Notes under the pieces: generated by a model
What the model saw: only the letters and a program-made list of their open reading frames with translations
What the model was told of the DNA's origin: nothing
Database searches by the model: none
Made by a program: the position numbers and the translations under genes
From: Zea mays
Lineage: Eukaryota; Streptophyta; Magnoliopsida; Poales; Poaceae
Direction: 5' to 3'
Length of the DNA: 64,000 nucleotides
NCBI RefSeq assembly: GCF_902167145.1
Contig: NC_050101.1
Span: 133,640,990 to 133,704,989, forward strand
Part shown: positions 1-10,937 of the stretch, piece after piece
Layout: every line of letters starts with the position of its first letter
Position numbering within the stretch: position 1 is the stretch's first letter

Positions 1-430
1 TGTGTGCGTGTTGTTGCTCTGATTTTCGAGTCTTGTGTGCATTGCTCATTCCCACCTTACTCCGTATTTCTTTGTGAACTCAATTGTAAGGGCGAGAGAC
101 TCCAAGTTGTGGAGATTCCTCGCAAACGGGAAAAGATCAAAGGAAAGAAAAACACCGTGGTATTCAAGTTGATCATTGGATCACTTGAGAGGAGTTGAGT
201 GCAACTCTCGTCCGTTGGGACGCCACAACGTGGAGTAGGCAAGTTTTGTACTTGGCCGAACCACGGGATAACCACCGTGTCAACTCTGTGATTGCTTTCT
301 TGTGGTTATCGTGTTTTGAGTTCTCTCTAGCCACTTGGCAATTACTGTGCTAACGCTTAATCTAAGTTTTGTGGCTATAAGTTTAAGTTTTTACAGGATC
401 ACCTATTCACCCCCCCTCTAGGTGCTCTCA
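1..430 (+). mobile_element. 3' end of an Opie-like LTR, rest off-window
   Basis: This is the U5-side end of an Opie-like LTR: a stretch rich in the phrases seen at 7330-7756 and 32340-32758 (AAGGGCGAGAG, CGTTGGGACGCCACAACG), ending in TATTCACCCCCCC and GGTGCTCTCA at 430. Directly after it, at 431, gag sequence of element A begins in the middle of the protein with its reading frame open to the border. It is therefore read as the 3' LTR of a separate element inserted in A's gag, not as A's own 5' LTR. By eye it differs from A's 3' LTR at many positions. GTAGT (431-435) would be the right copy of its target duplication; the left copy is outside the window. Confidence 0.75.
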
Positions 431-432
431 GT

Positions 433-2454
433 AGTCACTTGTTCTCTCTCCATCCAAGCATATGGGAGATAGTAGAAAGTGGAATGCAATTTGATAGTAC
501 TAATAGTCCCATATTTATCAATGAGCAAATTCACAAAAATGCACAAGCTACTACTGTTCTTCTAGCATCATTGTGCAGGGATGAATATCATAAGGTGAGC
601 GGCATGGATAACGCTAAGCAGATCTGGGACACCCTCAAGATATCGCATGAGGGGAACGACGTCACCATGCTCACCAAGATGGAGTTGGTGGAAGGCGAAC
701 TTGGAAGGTTCGCGATGATCAGGGGAGAGGAGCCAACCCAAACGTACAACCGGCTCAAGACCCTCGTCAACAAAATAAGGAGCTATGGAAGCACGCGATG
801 GACGGACCACGATGTCGTCCGCCTAATGCTAAGGTCCTTCACTGTCCTTGATCCACATTTTGTAAACAATATTCGTGAGAATCCTAGGTACACCAAGATG
901 ATGCCCGAGGAAATACTTGGGAAGTTTGTAAGCGGGCGGATGATGATCAAGGAGGCAAGATACGTTGATGATGCGTTGAATGGCCCAATCCACGAGCCTC
1001 AAACCGTTGCTCTCAAAGCAACGAGGAGCAAGGAAGTGCTACCTAGCAAGGTGGCACAAGTTGAGGCCGCGGGGCTCAATGAGGAAGAGATGGCCCTCAT
1101 CATCAAGCATTTCAAGACGGCACTAAGGGGTCGCAAGGAGCATCCCAACAAGAACAAGACGAAGGGGAAGCGCTCATGCTTCAAATGTGGTAAGATTGGT
1201 CATTTTATCGCTAATTGTCCCGATAATGATAGTGACCAGGAACAAGAGAAGAAGAGGGAAAAGAAGAAGGCCTACAAGAAGGCTAAGGGCGAGGCACACC
1301 TTGGCAAGGAGTGGGACTCGGATTGTTCGTCATCCGACTCCGACAACGAAGGACTCGCCGCCTCGGCCTTCAACAAATCGTCCCTCTTCCCCAACGAGCA
1401 TCGCACTTGCCTCATGGCAAAGGAGAAGAAGGTAAACACTCGAAAGACTACTTATGCTTCTTCTAGTGATGATGAATCTAGCGATGATGAAATAGATTAT
1501 GCTAGTTTGTTCAAGGGCTTAGAAAGAACTAAGATTGATAAGATTAATGAATTAATCGATGCCTTGAATGACAAGAATAGATTGTTAGAAAAGCAAGAGG
1601 ATCTTTTGTATGAAGAACATGATAAAGTTGTAGAGGCACAAAAATCTCTTGCTTTAGAAGTCAAAAGGAATGAAATGCTTTCTTGTGAACTATCTACTTG
1701 CCATGAGACCATTTCTAGTTTAAAAAGTGTTAATGATGATTTAAATGCTAAACTAGAAGTAGCAAATAGATCTAACTCTTGTGTTGAACATGTTGTAATT
1801 TGCAATAGGTGTAAAGATTTTGATGCTTGTAGTGAACACCTAGTTTCTATTGCAAAGTTAAATGATGAAGTGGCTAGTCTTAATGCCCAACTTAAGACTA
1901 GCAAGAATGAATTTGACAAACTAAAATTTGCAAGGGATGCCTACACTATTGGTAGACACCCCTCAATTAAGGATGGGCTTGGCTTTAAGAGAGAAGCCAA
2001 GAACTTAACAAGTCATAAGGCTCCCATTCCCGCCAAGGAGAAAGGGAAGGCTCCTATGTCTAATAGTAGTCAAAAGAATCATGCTTTCATTTATGGTAAT
2101 AAGAAATATTCTAGAAATGCTCATTATGATAGGAGTTGTAATGCTTATGATTCAAATGCAATGTTTGCTTCAAGTTCTTCCTATGTGCATGGTAGAGATA
2201 TGCCTAGGAGAAATGTCATTCATCATATGCCTAGGAGAAATGTTGCTAATGTTCCTAGGAAAATTAATGAACCTTCTACAATTTATCATGCTTGCAATGC
2301 TTCCTTTGCTACTTGTAGAAAGGATAAGAAGGTGATTGCTAGGAAATTAGGGGCAAAATGCAAGGGAGATAAAACTTGCATTTGGGTCCCTAAGGCTATT
2401 GTTACTAACCTTGTAGGACCCAACAAGAATTGGGTACCTAAGACCCAAGCCTAA
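433..2454 (+). CDS. Opie-like Gag, N-terminus cut off by an LTR
   Basis: Structural Gag of the retrotransposon, which packages its RNA in cytoplasmic particles. The visible reading frame begins in the middle of the N-terminal domain (no real start codon; TTG at 439 is only an internal Leu) and stops at TAA 2452-2454. A CCHC zinc knuckle CFKCGKIGHFIANC lies near nt 1179-1220, followed by a Lys/Glu- and Ser/Asp-rich stretch, then a long heptad-like region rich in Leu/Lys/Glu at about nt 1500-1930 that looks like a coiled coil. The end has the repeated phrase MPRRNV and IWVPK, typical of Sirevirus Gag. It aligns residue for residue with Gag of element F from about F residue 117 on. Truncated at its 5' end by the LTR ending at 430. 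Confidence 0.85.
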   Translation, partial: SHLFSLHPSIWEIVESGMQFDSTNSPIFINEQIHKNAQATTVLLASLCRDEYHKVSGMDNAKQIWDTLKISHEGNDVTMLTKMELVEGELGRFAMIRGEEPTQTYNRLKTLVNKIRSYGSTRWTDHDVVRLMLRSFTVLDPHFVNNIRENPRYTKMMPEEILGKFVSGRMMIKEARYVDDALNGPIHEPQTVALKATRSKEVLPSKVAQVEAAGLNEEEMALIIKHFKTALRGRKEHPNKNKTKGKRSCFKCGKIGHFIANCPDNDSDQEQEKKREKKKAYKKAKGEAHLGKEWDSDCSSSDSDNEGLAASAFNKSSLFPNEHRTCLMAKEKKVNTRKTTYASSSDDESSDDEIDYASLFKGLERTKIDKINELIDALNDKNRLLEKQEDLLYEEHDKVVEAQKSLALEVKRNEMLSCELSTCHETISSLKSVNDDLNAKLEVANRSNSCVEHVVICNRCKDFDACSEHLVSIAKLNDEVASLNAQLKTSKNEFDKLKFARDAYTIGRHPSIKDGLGFKREAKNLTSHKAPIPAKEKGKAPMSNSSQKNHAFIYGNKKYSRNAHYDRSCNAYDSNAMFASSSSYVHGRDMPRRNVIHHMPRRNVANVPRKINEPSTIYHACNASFATCRKDKKVIARKLGAKCKGDKTCIWVPKAIVTNLVGPNKNWVPKTQA

Positions 2455-2466
2455 TTTACCTTGTAG

Positions 2467-5400
2467 GTTTATGCATCCGGGGGATCAAGCTGGATTATCG
2501 ACAGCGGATGCACAAACCACATGACGGGGGAGAAGAAGATGTTCACCTCCTACGTCAAGAACAAAGATTCCCAAGACTCAATCATATTCGGTGATGGGAA
2601 TCAAGGCAAGGTCAAAGGACTAGGAAAGATTGCTATTTCATCCGAGCACTCTATTTCTAATATGTTTTTAGTTGAGTCACTTGGATATAACTTGTTGTCT
2701 GTGAGTCAACTTTGTAATATGGGATACAATTGCTTATTCACAAACGTAGATGTGTCTGTCTTTAGAAGGAGTGATGGTTCATTAGCTTTTAAGGGTGTAT
2801 TAGACGGCAAACTCTATTTAGTTGATTTTGCAAAAGAGGAGGCCGGTCTAGATGCATGCTTAATTGCTAAGACTAGCATGGGCTGGCTGTGGCATCGCCG
2901 CTTAGCACATGTGGGGATGAAGAACCTTCACAAACTTCTAAAGGGAGAACATGTGATAGGTCTAACAAATGTTACTTTCGAAAAAGATAGACCTTGTGTA
3001 GCTTGTCAAGCAGGTAAACAAGTGGGAAATGCTCATCACAGCAAGAACATGATGACCACATCAAGACCCCTGGAGCTGCTTCATATGGACCTCTTCGGAC
3101 CCGTCGCCTATCTAAGCATAGGAGGAAGTAAGTATGGTCTTGTTATAGTTGATGATTTTTCCTGCTTCACTTGGGTATTCTTTTTGCAGGATAAATCTGA
3201 AACCCAAGGGACCCTCAAGCGCTTCCTAAGGAGAGCTCAAAATGAATTTGAGCTCAAGGTGAAGAAGATAAGGAGCGACAACGGGTCCGAGTTCAAGAAC
3301 CTTCAAGTGGAGGAGTACCTTGAGGAGGAAGGAATCAAGCACGAGTTCTCCGCTCCCTACACACCACAGCAAAACGGTGTGGTAGAGAGGAAGAACAAGA
3401 CGCTCATAGACATGGCGAGGACAATGCTTGGAGAATTCAAGACGCCCGAGCAGTTTTGGTCGGAAGCCGTGAACACGGCTTGCCACACCATAAACCGGGT
3501 GTACCTTCATCACCTCCTCAAGAAGACTTCGTATGAGCTTCTAACCGGTAACAAACCCAATGTTTCATATTTTCGTGTATTTGGGAGTAAATGCTACATT
3601 CTAGTGAAGAAAGGTAGAAATTCTAAGTTTGCTCCCAAAGTTGTAGAAGGGTTTTTGTTAGGTTATGACTCAAATACAAAAGCGTATAGGGTCTTTAACA
3701 AATCATCGGGTTTGGTTGAAGTCTCTAGCGACGTTGTATTTGATGAGACTAATGGCTCTCCAAGAGAGCAAGTTGTTGATCTTGATGATGTAGATGAAGA
3801 AGACGTTCCAACGGCCGCAATACGCACCATGGCGATTGGAGATGTGCGGCCACAGGAACAAAAAGAGCAAGATCAACCATCTTCCTCAACAATGGTGCAT
3901 CCCCCAACTCAATACGATGAACAGGTTCATCAAGAGGAGGCATGTGATCAAGGGGGAGCACAAGATGATCATGTAATGGAGGAAGAAGCACAACCGGCAC
4001 CTCCAACTCAAGTTCGAGCGACGATTCAAAGGAATCATCCCGTCGACCAAATTTTAGGTGATATTAGCAAGGGAGTAACTACTCGCTCTAGATTAGTTAA
4101 TTTTTGTGAGCATTACTATTTTGTCTCTTCTATTGAGCCTTTCAGGGTAGAAGAGGCCTTGCTAGATCCGGACTGGGTGTTGGCCATGCAGGAAGAGCTC
4201 AACAACTTCAAGAGAAATGAAGTTTGGACACTAGTGCCTCGTCCCAAGCAAAACGTTGTGGGAACCAAGTGGGTGTTCCGCAACAAACAAGACGAGCACA
4301 GAGTGGTGACAAGGAACAAGGCTAGACTTGTGGCAAAAGGTTATGCCCAAGTCACAGGTTTGGACTTTGAGGAGACTTTTGCTCCTGTGGCTAGGCTTGA
4401 GTCAATTCGCATATTGTTAGCCTATGCTGCTCACCATTCTTTCAGGTTGTTCCAAATGGATGTGAAGAGCGCTTTCCTCTACGGGCCAATCAAGGAGGAG
4501 GTGTACGTGGAGCAACCCCCTGGCTTTGAGGATGAACGGTACCCCGACCACGTGTGTAAGTTCTCTAAGGCGCTCTATGGACTTAAGCAAGCCCCAAGAG
4601 CATGGTATGAATGCCTTAGAGACTTTTTAATTGCTAATGCTTTCAAGGTTGGGAAAGCCGATCCAACTTTATTCACTAAGACTTGTGACAGTGACTTATT
4701 TGTGTGCCAAATTTATGTCGATGACATAATATTTGGTTCTACTAACCAAAAGTCTTGTGAAGAGTTTAGCAGGGTGATGACTCAGAAATTCGAGATGTCG
4801 ATGATGGGCGAGTTGAACTACTTCCTTGGGTTCCAAGTGAAGCAACTCAAGGATGGCACCTTCATCTCACAAATGAAGTACACGCAAGGCTTGCTAAAGC
4901 GGTTTAGGATGAAGGACGCCAAGCCCGCAAAGACTCCAATGGGAACCGACGGACATGTCGACCTCAACAAAGGAGGTAAGTCCGTTGATCAAAAGGCATA
5001 CCGGTCTATGATAGGGTCTTTACTTTATTTATGTGCTAGTAGACCGGATATTATGCTTAGTGTATGCATGTGTGCTAGATTTCAATCCGATCCAAAGGAG
5101 TGTCACTTAGTGGCTGTGAAGCGAATTCTTAGATATTTAGTCGCTACGCCTTGCTTCGGGATCTGGTATCCAAAGGGGTCTACCTTTAACTTGATTGGAT
5201 ATTCAGACTCCGACTATGCTGTATGTAAGGTCGATAGGAAGAGTACATCGGGGACGTGCCAATTCTTAGGAAGGTCCCTGGTGTCGTGGAGTTCTAAGAA
5301 ACAAACTTCCGTTGCCCTATCCACCGCTGAGGCCGAGTATGTTGCCGCAGGACAGTGTTGCGCGCAACTACTTTGGATGAGGCAAACCCTCAGGGACTTT

Positions 5401-5667
5401 GGCTACAATCTGAGCAAAGTCCCACTCCTATGTGATAATGAGAATGCTATCCGCATGGCGGATAATCCTGTTGAACACAGCCGCACAAAGCACATAGACA
5501 TCCGACATCACTTTTTGAGAGACCACCAGCAAAAGGGAGATATCGAAGTGGTTCATGTTAGCACCGAGAACCAGCTAGCCGATATCTTTACCAAGCCTCT
5601 AGATGAGTCGACCTTTTGCAGGCTGCGTAGTGAGCTAAATGTCTTAGATTCGCGGAACTTGGATTGA
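2467..5667 (+). CDS. Opie-like Pol polyprotein (PR-INT-RT-RH)
   Basis: Polyprotein that copies the RNA and integrates the cDNA. Domain order is the copia one. The aspartic protease has its catalytic triplet D-S-G at 2500-2508. The GAG-pre-integrase/zinc region ([16 protein letters not shown]) lies at about 2887-3010. The integrase core has [15 protein letters not shown] and [10 protein letters not shown] at about 3083-3400. Reverse transcriptase has YVDD at 4714-4725, and RNase H has STAEAEY near 5330. It ends after DIFTKPLDE at 5667. The frame is open for about 1066 codons. There is no in-frame ATG before the protease motif: the first is at 2521, just after it. The frame starts right after a T-rich CTTGTAG at 2460-2466, in the same frame as gag but separated by TAA and TAG. 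Expression by splicing or internal initiation is inferred, not shown. Confidence 0.9.
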   Translation, partial: VYASGGSSWIIDSGCTNHMTGEKKMFTSYVKNKDSQDSIIFGDGNQGKVKGLGKIAISSEHSISNMFLVESLGYNLLSVSQLCNMGYNCLFTNVDVSVFRRSDGSLAFKGVLDGKLYLVDFAKEEAGLDACLIAKTSMGWLWHRRLAHVGMKNLHKLLKGEHVIGLTNVTFEKDRPCVACQAGKQVGNAHHSKNMMTTSRPLELLHMDLFGPVAYLSIGGSKYGLVIVDDFSCFTWVFFLQDKSETQGTLKRFLRRAQNEFELKVKKIRSDNGSEFKNLQVEEYLEEEGIKHEFSAPYTPQQNGVVERKNKTLIDMARTMLGEFKTPEQFWSEAVNTACHTINRVYLHHLLKKTSYELLTGNKPNVSYFRVFGSKCYILVKKGRNSKFAPKVVEGFLLGYDSNTKAYRVFNKSSGLVEVSSDVVFDETNGSPREQVVDLDDVDEEDVPTAAIRTMAIGDVRPQEQKEQDQPSSSTMVHPPTQYDEQVHQEEACDQGGAQDDHVMEEEAQPAPPTQVRATIQRNHPVDQILGDISKGVTTRSRLVNFCEHYYFVSSIEPFRVEEALLDPDWVLAMQEELNNFKRNEVWTLVPRPKQNVVGTKWVFRNKQDEHRVVTRNKARLVAKGYAQVTGLDFEETFAPVARLESIRILLAYAAHHSFRLFQMDVKSAFLYGPIKEEVYVEQPPGFEDERYPDHVCKFSKALYGLKQAPRAWYECLRDFLIANAFKVGKADPTLFTKTCDSDLFVCQIYVDDIIFGSTNQKSCEEFSRVMTQKFEMSMMGELNYFLGFQVKQLKDGTFISQMKYTQGLLKRFRMKDAKPAKTPMGTDGHVDLNKGGKSVDQKAYRSMIGSLLYLCASRPDIMLSVCMCARFQSDPKECHLVAVKRILRYLVATPCFGIWYPKGSTFNLIGYSDSDYAVCKVDRKSTSGTCQFLGRSLVSWSSKKQTSVALSTAEAEYVAAGQCCAQLLWMRQTLRDFGYNLSKVPLLCDNENAIRMADNPVEHSRTKHIDIRHHFLRDHQQKGDIEVVHVSTENQLADIFTKPLDESTFCRLRSELNVLDSRNLD

Positions 5668-6456
5668 TTTATAGCATACATGTGTTTATGCCTTTGATCA
5701 TGTTCCTTTATGCATATTGTTGTTTATTTATAGTGTTCAAGTTGTACAAACACTCCCCAGACCTCAAAAGTCCATGTGTGAATGATGCACATATTTAGGG
5801 GGAGATGTGCTACAACTTGACCCTTTGAGACTAACCATGTGCTTGAGTTTTCTTAATTTAGTCTCAAAGGAGGTTTGAAAGGGAAAAGGTGGACTTGGAC
5901 CATGCAAGACTTCCACTGCACTCCGATGAGAGGGTAACTTATTCCAAGTTCATCTCCATGCTCTTATTGCCTTTTTATTCTTAATTGAAGATTTTGGTTA
6001 GGCAATGGGGTTCTAGGGCCAAGATTGATCCCGTTTTGGTGCTTGATGCCAAAGGGGGAGAAAATAAGGCCAAAGCAATAAATGGATCAACTACCACTTG
6101 AGAATTTTGAAAATAGTAAAATAGAGCTTTTGGTTTGTCAAAAATCTCTTATTGTCTCTTTTGTCAAAAGTTGGCCTCTTGTGGGGAGAATGGTTGATTA
6201 TGGGAAAAAGGGAGAGTTTTTGAAATCTTTGATCAGTTTCTCTTGGAACAACTCTCTTTATGTCTCAACAAGTGTGTTTGACTTAGAGATAGGAAATTGA
6301 GGTTGATTTGCAAAAACAAAACCAAGTGGTGGCAAAGAATGATCCAAATATGCCAAATTTGATTCAAAACAAATCTGTGTTCTTATTTGCATTGATGTTG
6401 CACTTCTTTTAGTTGCTTTTTGTTGTGTTGGCATTAATCACCAAAAAGGGGGAGAT
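5668..6456 (+). other. Element A 3' untranslated region with several polypurine tracts
   Basis: No conserved protein is seen here. Purine tracts of the AGGGGGAGA type occur near 5798, 6053 and 6444; the last abuts the 3' LTR and is the expected plus-strand primer. Repeated upstream tracts are a Sirevirus habit. A 72-codon open frame at 6082-6300 is discussed under rejected items. Confidence 0.75.
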
Positions 6457-7756
6457 TGAAAGGGAAATGTACCCTTGGGACATTTCTATAAGATTTTGGT
6501 GATTAAGTGCTCCACACAAATGCTTTGAGTAATATTTGTGCCAAAGACTTAAGAAGTGCAAATCAAGAGTAAAGGTAGGTTTCTAAGACTTAGTACATTG
6601 TTTCGGAGACTAATGTATTGTGTCTAAGTGCTAGAAACAGGAAAAGACTTGGTTGAGCAGCCAAGACTATGCGCAGTCTGGGAGCACCGGACAGTGTCCG
6701 GTGCGCCAGGCTGACGTCTCGTGATCTGCCTGCTCTCGGGTCTCGACGGCGGCGTACGGCTATAAATCACCGGACTGTCCGGTGAGTCAGCTGCGGCGAA
6801 GTCGCCGCTCTCGGGAATGAAGTCAACGACGTACGGCTATAATTCACCGGACTGTCCGGTGGTGCACCGGACTGTCCGGTGAGCCAACGGTCGACCGAGC
6901 CAACGGTCGGCCGCACAATCTGCGCGAGACACGTGGCCGAGCCAACGGTCAGAAGGGGGCACCGGACTGTCCGGTGTGCACCGGACACTGTCCGGTGCAC
7001 CAACGGCTCCAAGACTTCAACGGTCGGCTGCGCCAGAATAGGAAGGAAATCCGCACCGGACAGTGTCCGGTGGTGCACCGGACTGTCCGGTGCGCCAGTC
7101 GACAGAAGGCAAGATTTGCCTTCCTGGAATGCTCTCAACGGCTCCTAGCTACCTTAGGGCTATAAAAGGGACCCCTAGGCGCATGGAGGAGGATACCAAG
7201 CATTCTCTAAGCATTCCTAAGCACCAAGACTCCAATTCCGCGCATTTGATTCTTTGTGATAGCAACTAGAGCTCCATTTGAGTAGAGAACTCTTTGGGTT
7301 GTGTTGTGAGCTCGAGTTGTGACTTGTGTGCGTGTTGTGCTCTGATTTTGTGTCTTGAGTGCGTTGCTCATCCCATCCTTACTTCCGTGCTTCTTTGTGA
7401 ACATCAAATTGTAAGGGCGAGAGGCTCCAAGTTGTGGAGATTCCTCGCAAGCGGGATATAGTAAACAAAGCAAAACACCGTGGTATTAAAGTGGGTCTTT
7501 GGACCGCTTGAGAGGGGTTGAGTGCAACCCTCGTCCGTTGGGACGCCACAACGTGGAGTAGGCAAGTGTTGGACTTGGCCGAACCACGGGATAAACCACT
7601 GTGCCTATCTGTGTTGATCTTCTTGTGGTTATTGTGTTTTGCAAGAACTCCTCTCTAGCCACTTGGCTTTACTGTGCTAACTCCTAATCAAGCTTTGTGG
7701 ATTAAGTTTCAAGTTTTTACAGGATCACCTATTCACCCCCCCTCTAGGTGCTCTCA
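6457..7756 (+). repeat. 3' LTR of element A
   Basis: Begins TGAAAGGGAAATG straight after the polypurine tract and ends GGTGCTCTCA. The U3 part (about 6686-7103) contains five or more copies of the palindrome CACCGGACTGTCCGGTG and relatives, followed by a TATA box TATAAAAG at 7161. The length is 1300 bp. Confidence 0.9.
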
Positions 7757-10700
7757 TAAAGATATCGGCTAATTGTTCTTTGGTGCTAACATAAGCTATC
7801 TCGATATCCCCCCTTTGTTGGTGCTCCCTCAAAAAGTGATACCGAATGTCTATGTGCTTAGTGCGGCTGTGTTCAACAGGATTATCCGCCATGGAGATTG
7901 CACTCTCATTATCACATAGGAGAGGGACTTTGCTCAATTTGTAGCCATAGTCCCTGAGGGTTTGCCTCATCCAAAGTAATTGCGCACAACACTGGCCTGC
8001 AGCAATGTACTCAGCTTCGGCGGTGGAAAGAGCTACTGAGTTTTGTTTCTTTGAAGCCCAAGACACCAGGGATCTCCCTAGAAACTAACAAGTCCCTGAT
8101 GTGCTCTTCCTATCAATTTTACACCCTGCCCAATCGACATCTGAATATCCTATTAAATCAAAAGTGGATCCCTTGGGGTACCAAAGTCCAAACTTAGGAG
8201 TATAAACTAAATATCTCATGATTCTTTTCATGGCCCTAAGGTGAACTTCCTTAGGATCGTCTTGGAACCTTGCACACACGCATACGGAAAGCATAATATC
8301 CGGTCGAGATGCACATAAATAGAGTAAAGATCCTATCATCGACCGGTATAGCTTTTGATCTACGGACTTACCTCCCGTGTCGAGGTCGAGATGCTCATTT
8401 GTTCCCATGGGTGTCTTGATGGGCTTGGCATCCTTCATTCCAAACTTGTTAAGTATGTCTTGAATGTACTTTGTTTGGCTGATAAAGGTGCCATCTTGGA
8501 GTTGCTTGACTTGAAAATCCTAGGAAATACTTCAACTCCCCCATCATAGACATCTCGAATTTTTGTATCATGATCCTACTAAACTCTTCACAAGTAGATT
8601 TGTTAGTAGACCCAAATATGATATCATCAACATAAATTTGGCATACAAACAAATCTTTTGCAATAGTTTTAGTAAAGAGAGTAGGATCGGCTTTTCTGAC
8701 TTTGAAGCCATTAGTGATAAGGAAATCTCGCAGGCATTCATACCATGCTCTTGGGGCTTGATTGAGCCCATAAAGAGCCTTTGAGAGTTTATACACATGG
8801 TTAGGGTACTCACTATCTTCAAAGCCGGGAGGTTGCTCAACATAGACCTCTTCCTTGATAGGGCCATTGAGGAAGGCACTCTTCACGTCCATTTGATAAA
8901 GCTTGAAGCCATGGTAAGTAGCATATGCAAGTAATATACGAATTGACTCAAGCCTAGCTACGAGTGCATAAGTTTCATCGAAATCCAAACCTTCGACTTG
9001 TGAATATCCCTTTGCCACAAGTCATGCTTGTTCCTTGTCACCACACCATGCTCATCTTGTTTGTTGCGGAATACCCATTTGGTACCTACAACATTTTGAT
9101 TAGGACGTGGAACTAAATGCCATACCTCATTCCTCGTGAAGTTGTTGAGCTCCTCTTGCATAGCCAGCACCCAATCCGAATCTCTTAGTGCATCCTCCAC
9201 CCTGTATGGCTCAATAGAGGACACAAAAGAGTAATGTTCACAGAAATGTGCAACTCGAGATCTAGTGGTTACCCCCTTATGAATATCACCAAGGATGGAG
9301 TTGACGGGGTGATCTCTTTGAATTGCTCGGTGGACTCTTGGGTGTGGCGGTCTTTGACCTTGTATCTCTTGATCATCTTCCTTGTCTTCATTGTTTTTAT
9401 CTCCCCCTTGATCATTGTCCTCCTCTTGAGGTGGCTCATCCTCCTGATCTTCATCATCTTGAGCCTTTTCCTCATCTTGAGTTGGTGGAGATACTTGCAT
9501 GGAAGATGATGGTTGATCTTGTACTTGTGTGGGCTCTTCGGATTCCTTAGGACACACATCCCCAATGGACATGTTCCTGAGCGCGATGCACGGAGCCTCT
9601 TCATCATCTAATTCATCAAGATCAACTTGCTGCACTTGGGAGCCATTAGTCTCATCAAACACAATGTCACAAGAAACCTCAACTAATCCACTGGATTTGT
9701 TGAAGACTCTATATGCCCTTGTGTTTGAGTCATATCCTAGTAAAAAGCCTTCTACAACCTTGGGAGCAAATTTAGATTTTCTACCTGTCTTAATAAGAAT
9801 AAAACATTTGCTACCAAAGACTCTAAAATATGAAACATTGGGCTTTTTACCGGTGAGGAGTTCATATGATGTCTTCTTGAGGATTCGGTGAAGATATAAC
9901 CGGTTGATGGAGTAGCAGGCGGTGTTAATCGCCTCAGCCCAAAACCGGTCTGGAGTCTTGTACTCATCAAGCATGGTTCTTGCCATGTCCAGTAGAGTTC
10001 TATTCTTCCTCTCCACTACACCATTTTGTTGAGGTGTGTAGGGAGAAGACAACTCATGCTTGATGCTCTCTTCCCCAAGAAAGCCTTCAATTTGAGAGTT
10101 CTTGAACTCCGTCCCATTGTCGCTTCTTATCTTTTTGATTCTCAATCCGAACTCATTTTGAGACCGTCTTAAGAATCCTTTTAAGGTCTCTTGGGTTTGA
10201 GATTTTTCCTACAAAAAGAATACCCAAGTGAAGCGAGAATAGTCATCCACAATTACTAGACAATACTTACTCCCGTCGATGCTTATGTAAGCTATCTGGC
10301 TGAATAGATCCATGTGGAGTAGCTCCAGTGGCCTGTCCCTTGTCATTATGTTATTGTGTGGATGATGTGCGCCAACTTGCTTTCCTGCTTGACATGCGCT
10401 ACAAATCCTGTCTTTATCAAAATGAACATATGTTAGTCCCAAAATGTGCTCTCCCTTTAGAAGTTTGTGGAGATTCTTCATTCCAACATGGGCTAGTCGG
10501 CGATGCCAGAGCCAACCCATATTAGTCTTAACAAATAAGCAAGTATCAAGTTCAACTTTGTTAAAATCAACTAAGTATAGCTAACCCTCTAACACTCCCT
10601 TAAATGCTACTGAATCATCACTCCTTCTAAAGACAGTAACACCTATATCTGTAAAAAGACAGTTGCAGCCCATTTTGCATAATTGAGATACAGAAAGCAA

Positions 10701-10925
10701 ATTGTAATCTAAAGAATCTACAAGAAAAACATTGGAAATAGAATGGTCAGGTCATATAGTAATTTTACCAATTCCTTTGACTAAACCTTGATTTCCATCC
10801 TCGAATGTGATAGCTCTTTGGGGATCTTCGTTTTTCTCGTAGGAGGAGAACATTCTTTTCTCCCCTGTCATGGGGTTCGTGCATCCGCTATCAATTATCC
10901 AACTTGAGCCCCCGGATGCATAAAC
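7757..10925 (-). pseudogene. Ji-like pol, multiply broken
   Basis: Protease through RNase H of a copia Pol is recognisable in pieces: pre-integrase [11 protein letters not shown] near 10500, integrase RSDNGTEF and [10 protein letters not shown] near 10000-10130, [11 protein letters not shown] near 8610-8640, and RNase H STAEAEY near 8010. I see at least three in-frame nonsense changes, each at a Gln codon by comparison with the sister copies (near 10582, 10210 and 8083). There are two single-base frameshifts, near 9025 and 8515. The C-terminal end is cut by the element A LTR at 7756/7757 just after the Asp-Ile-Phe of the RNase H tail. Not expected to be functional. Confidence 0.88.
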
Positions 10926-10937
10926 CTGCAAAACAAT

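Larger units (their letters stand above)
431..7756 (+). mobile_element. Element A: Opie-like Sirevirus (Ty1/copia), 5' part off-window
   Basis: Element A comprises gag (from 431), pol, a 3' untranslated region with repeated purine tracts and one 3' LTR (6457-7756). Its 5' LTR, primer site and first part of gag would lie left of the window beyond the inserted LTR at 1-430. At the right border pol of the minus-strand element B resumes at 7757, and TAAAG (7757-7761) is the expected right copy of the target duplication. gag and pol frames are open through the visible part, which suggests a fairly recent insertion. Name Opie is by resemblance. Confidence 0.85.

Noticed and set aside
1497..1919. 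140-codon antisense frame opposite gag of element A
   Set aside because: It is the complement of the repetitive coiled-coil coding sequence, which favours open antisense frames.
6082..6300. Small open frame after pol, matched by 38806-39072 in element F (shared GKKGEFLKSLI), as a possible extra gene
   Set aside because: Comparing about 60 codons without indels, I count about 4 synonymous and 17 or more amino-acid-changing codons. That is what neutral drift gives, so no protein constraint is visible.
6767..7269. Many overlapping open frames rich in HRTVRC and APDCPV phrases in every LTR
   Set aside because: These arise from translating the CACCGGACTGTCCGGTG palindromes in several frames; no start context or family supports a protein.
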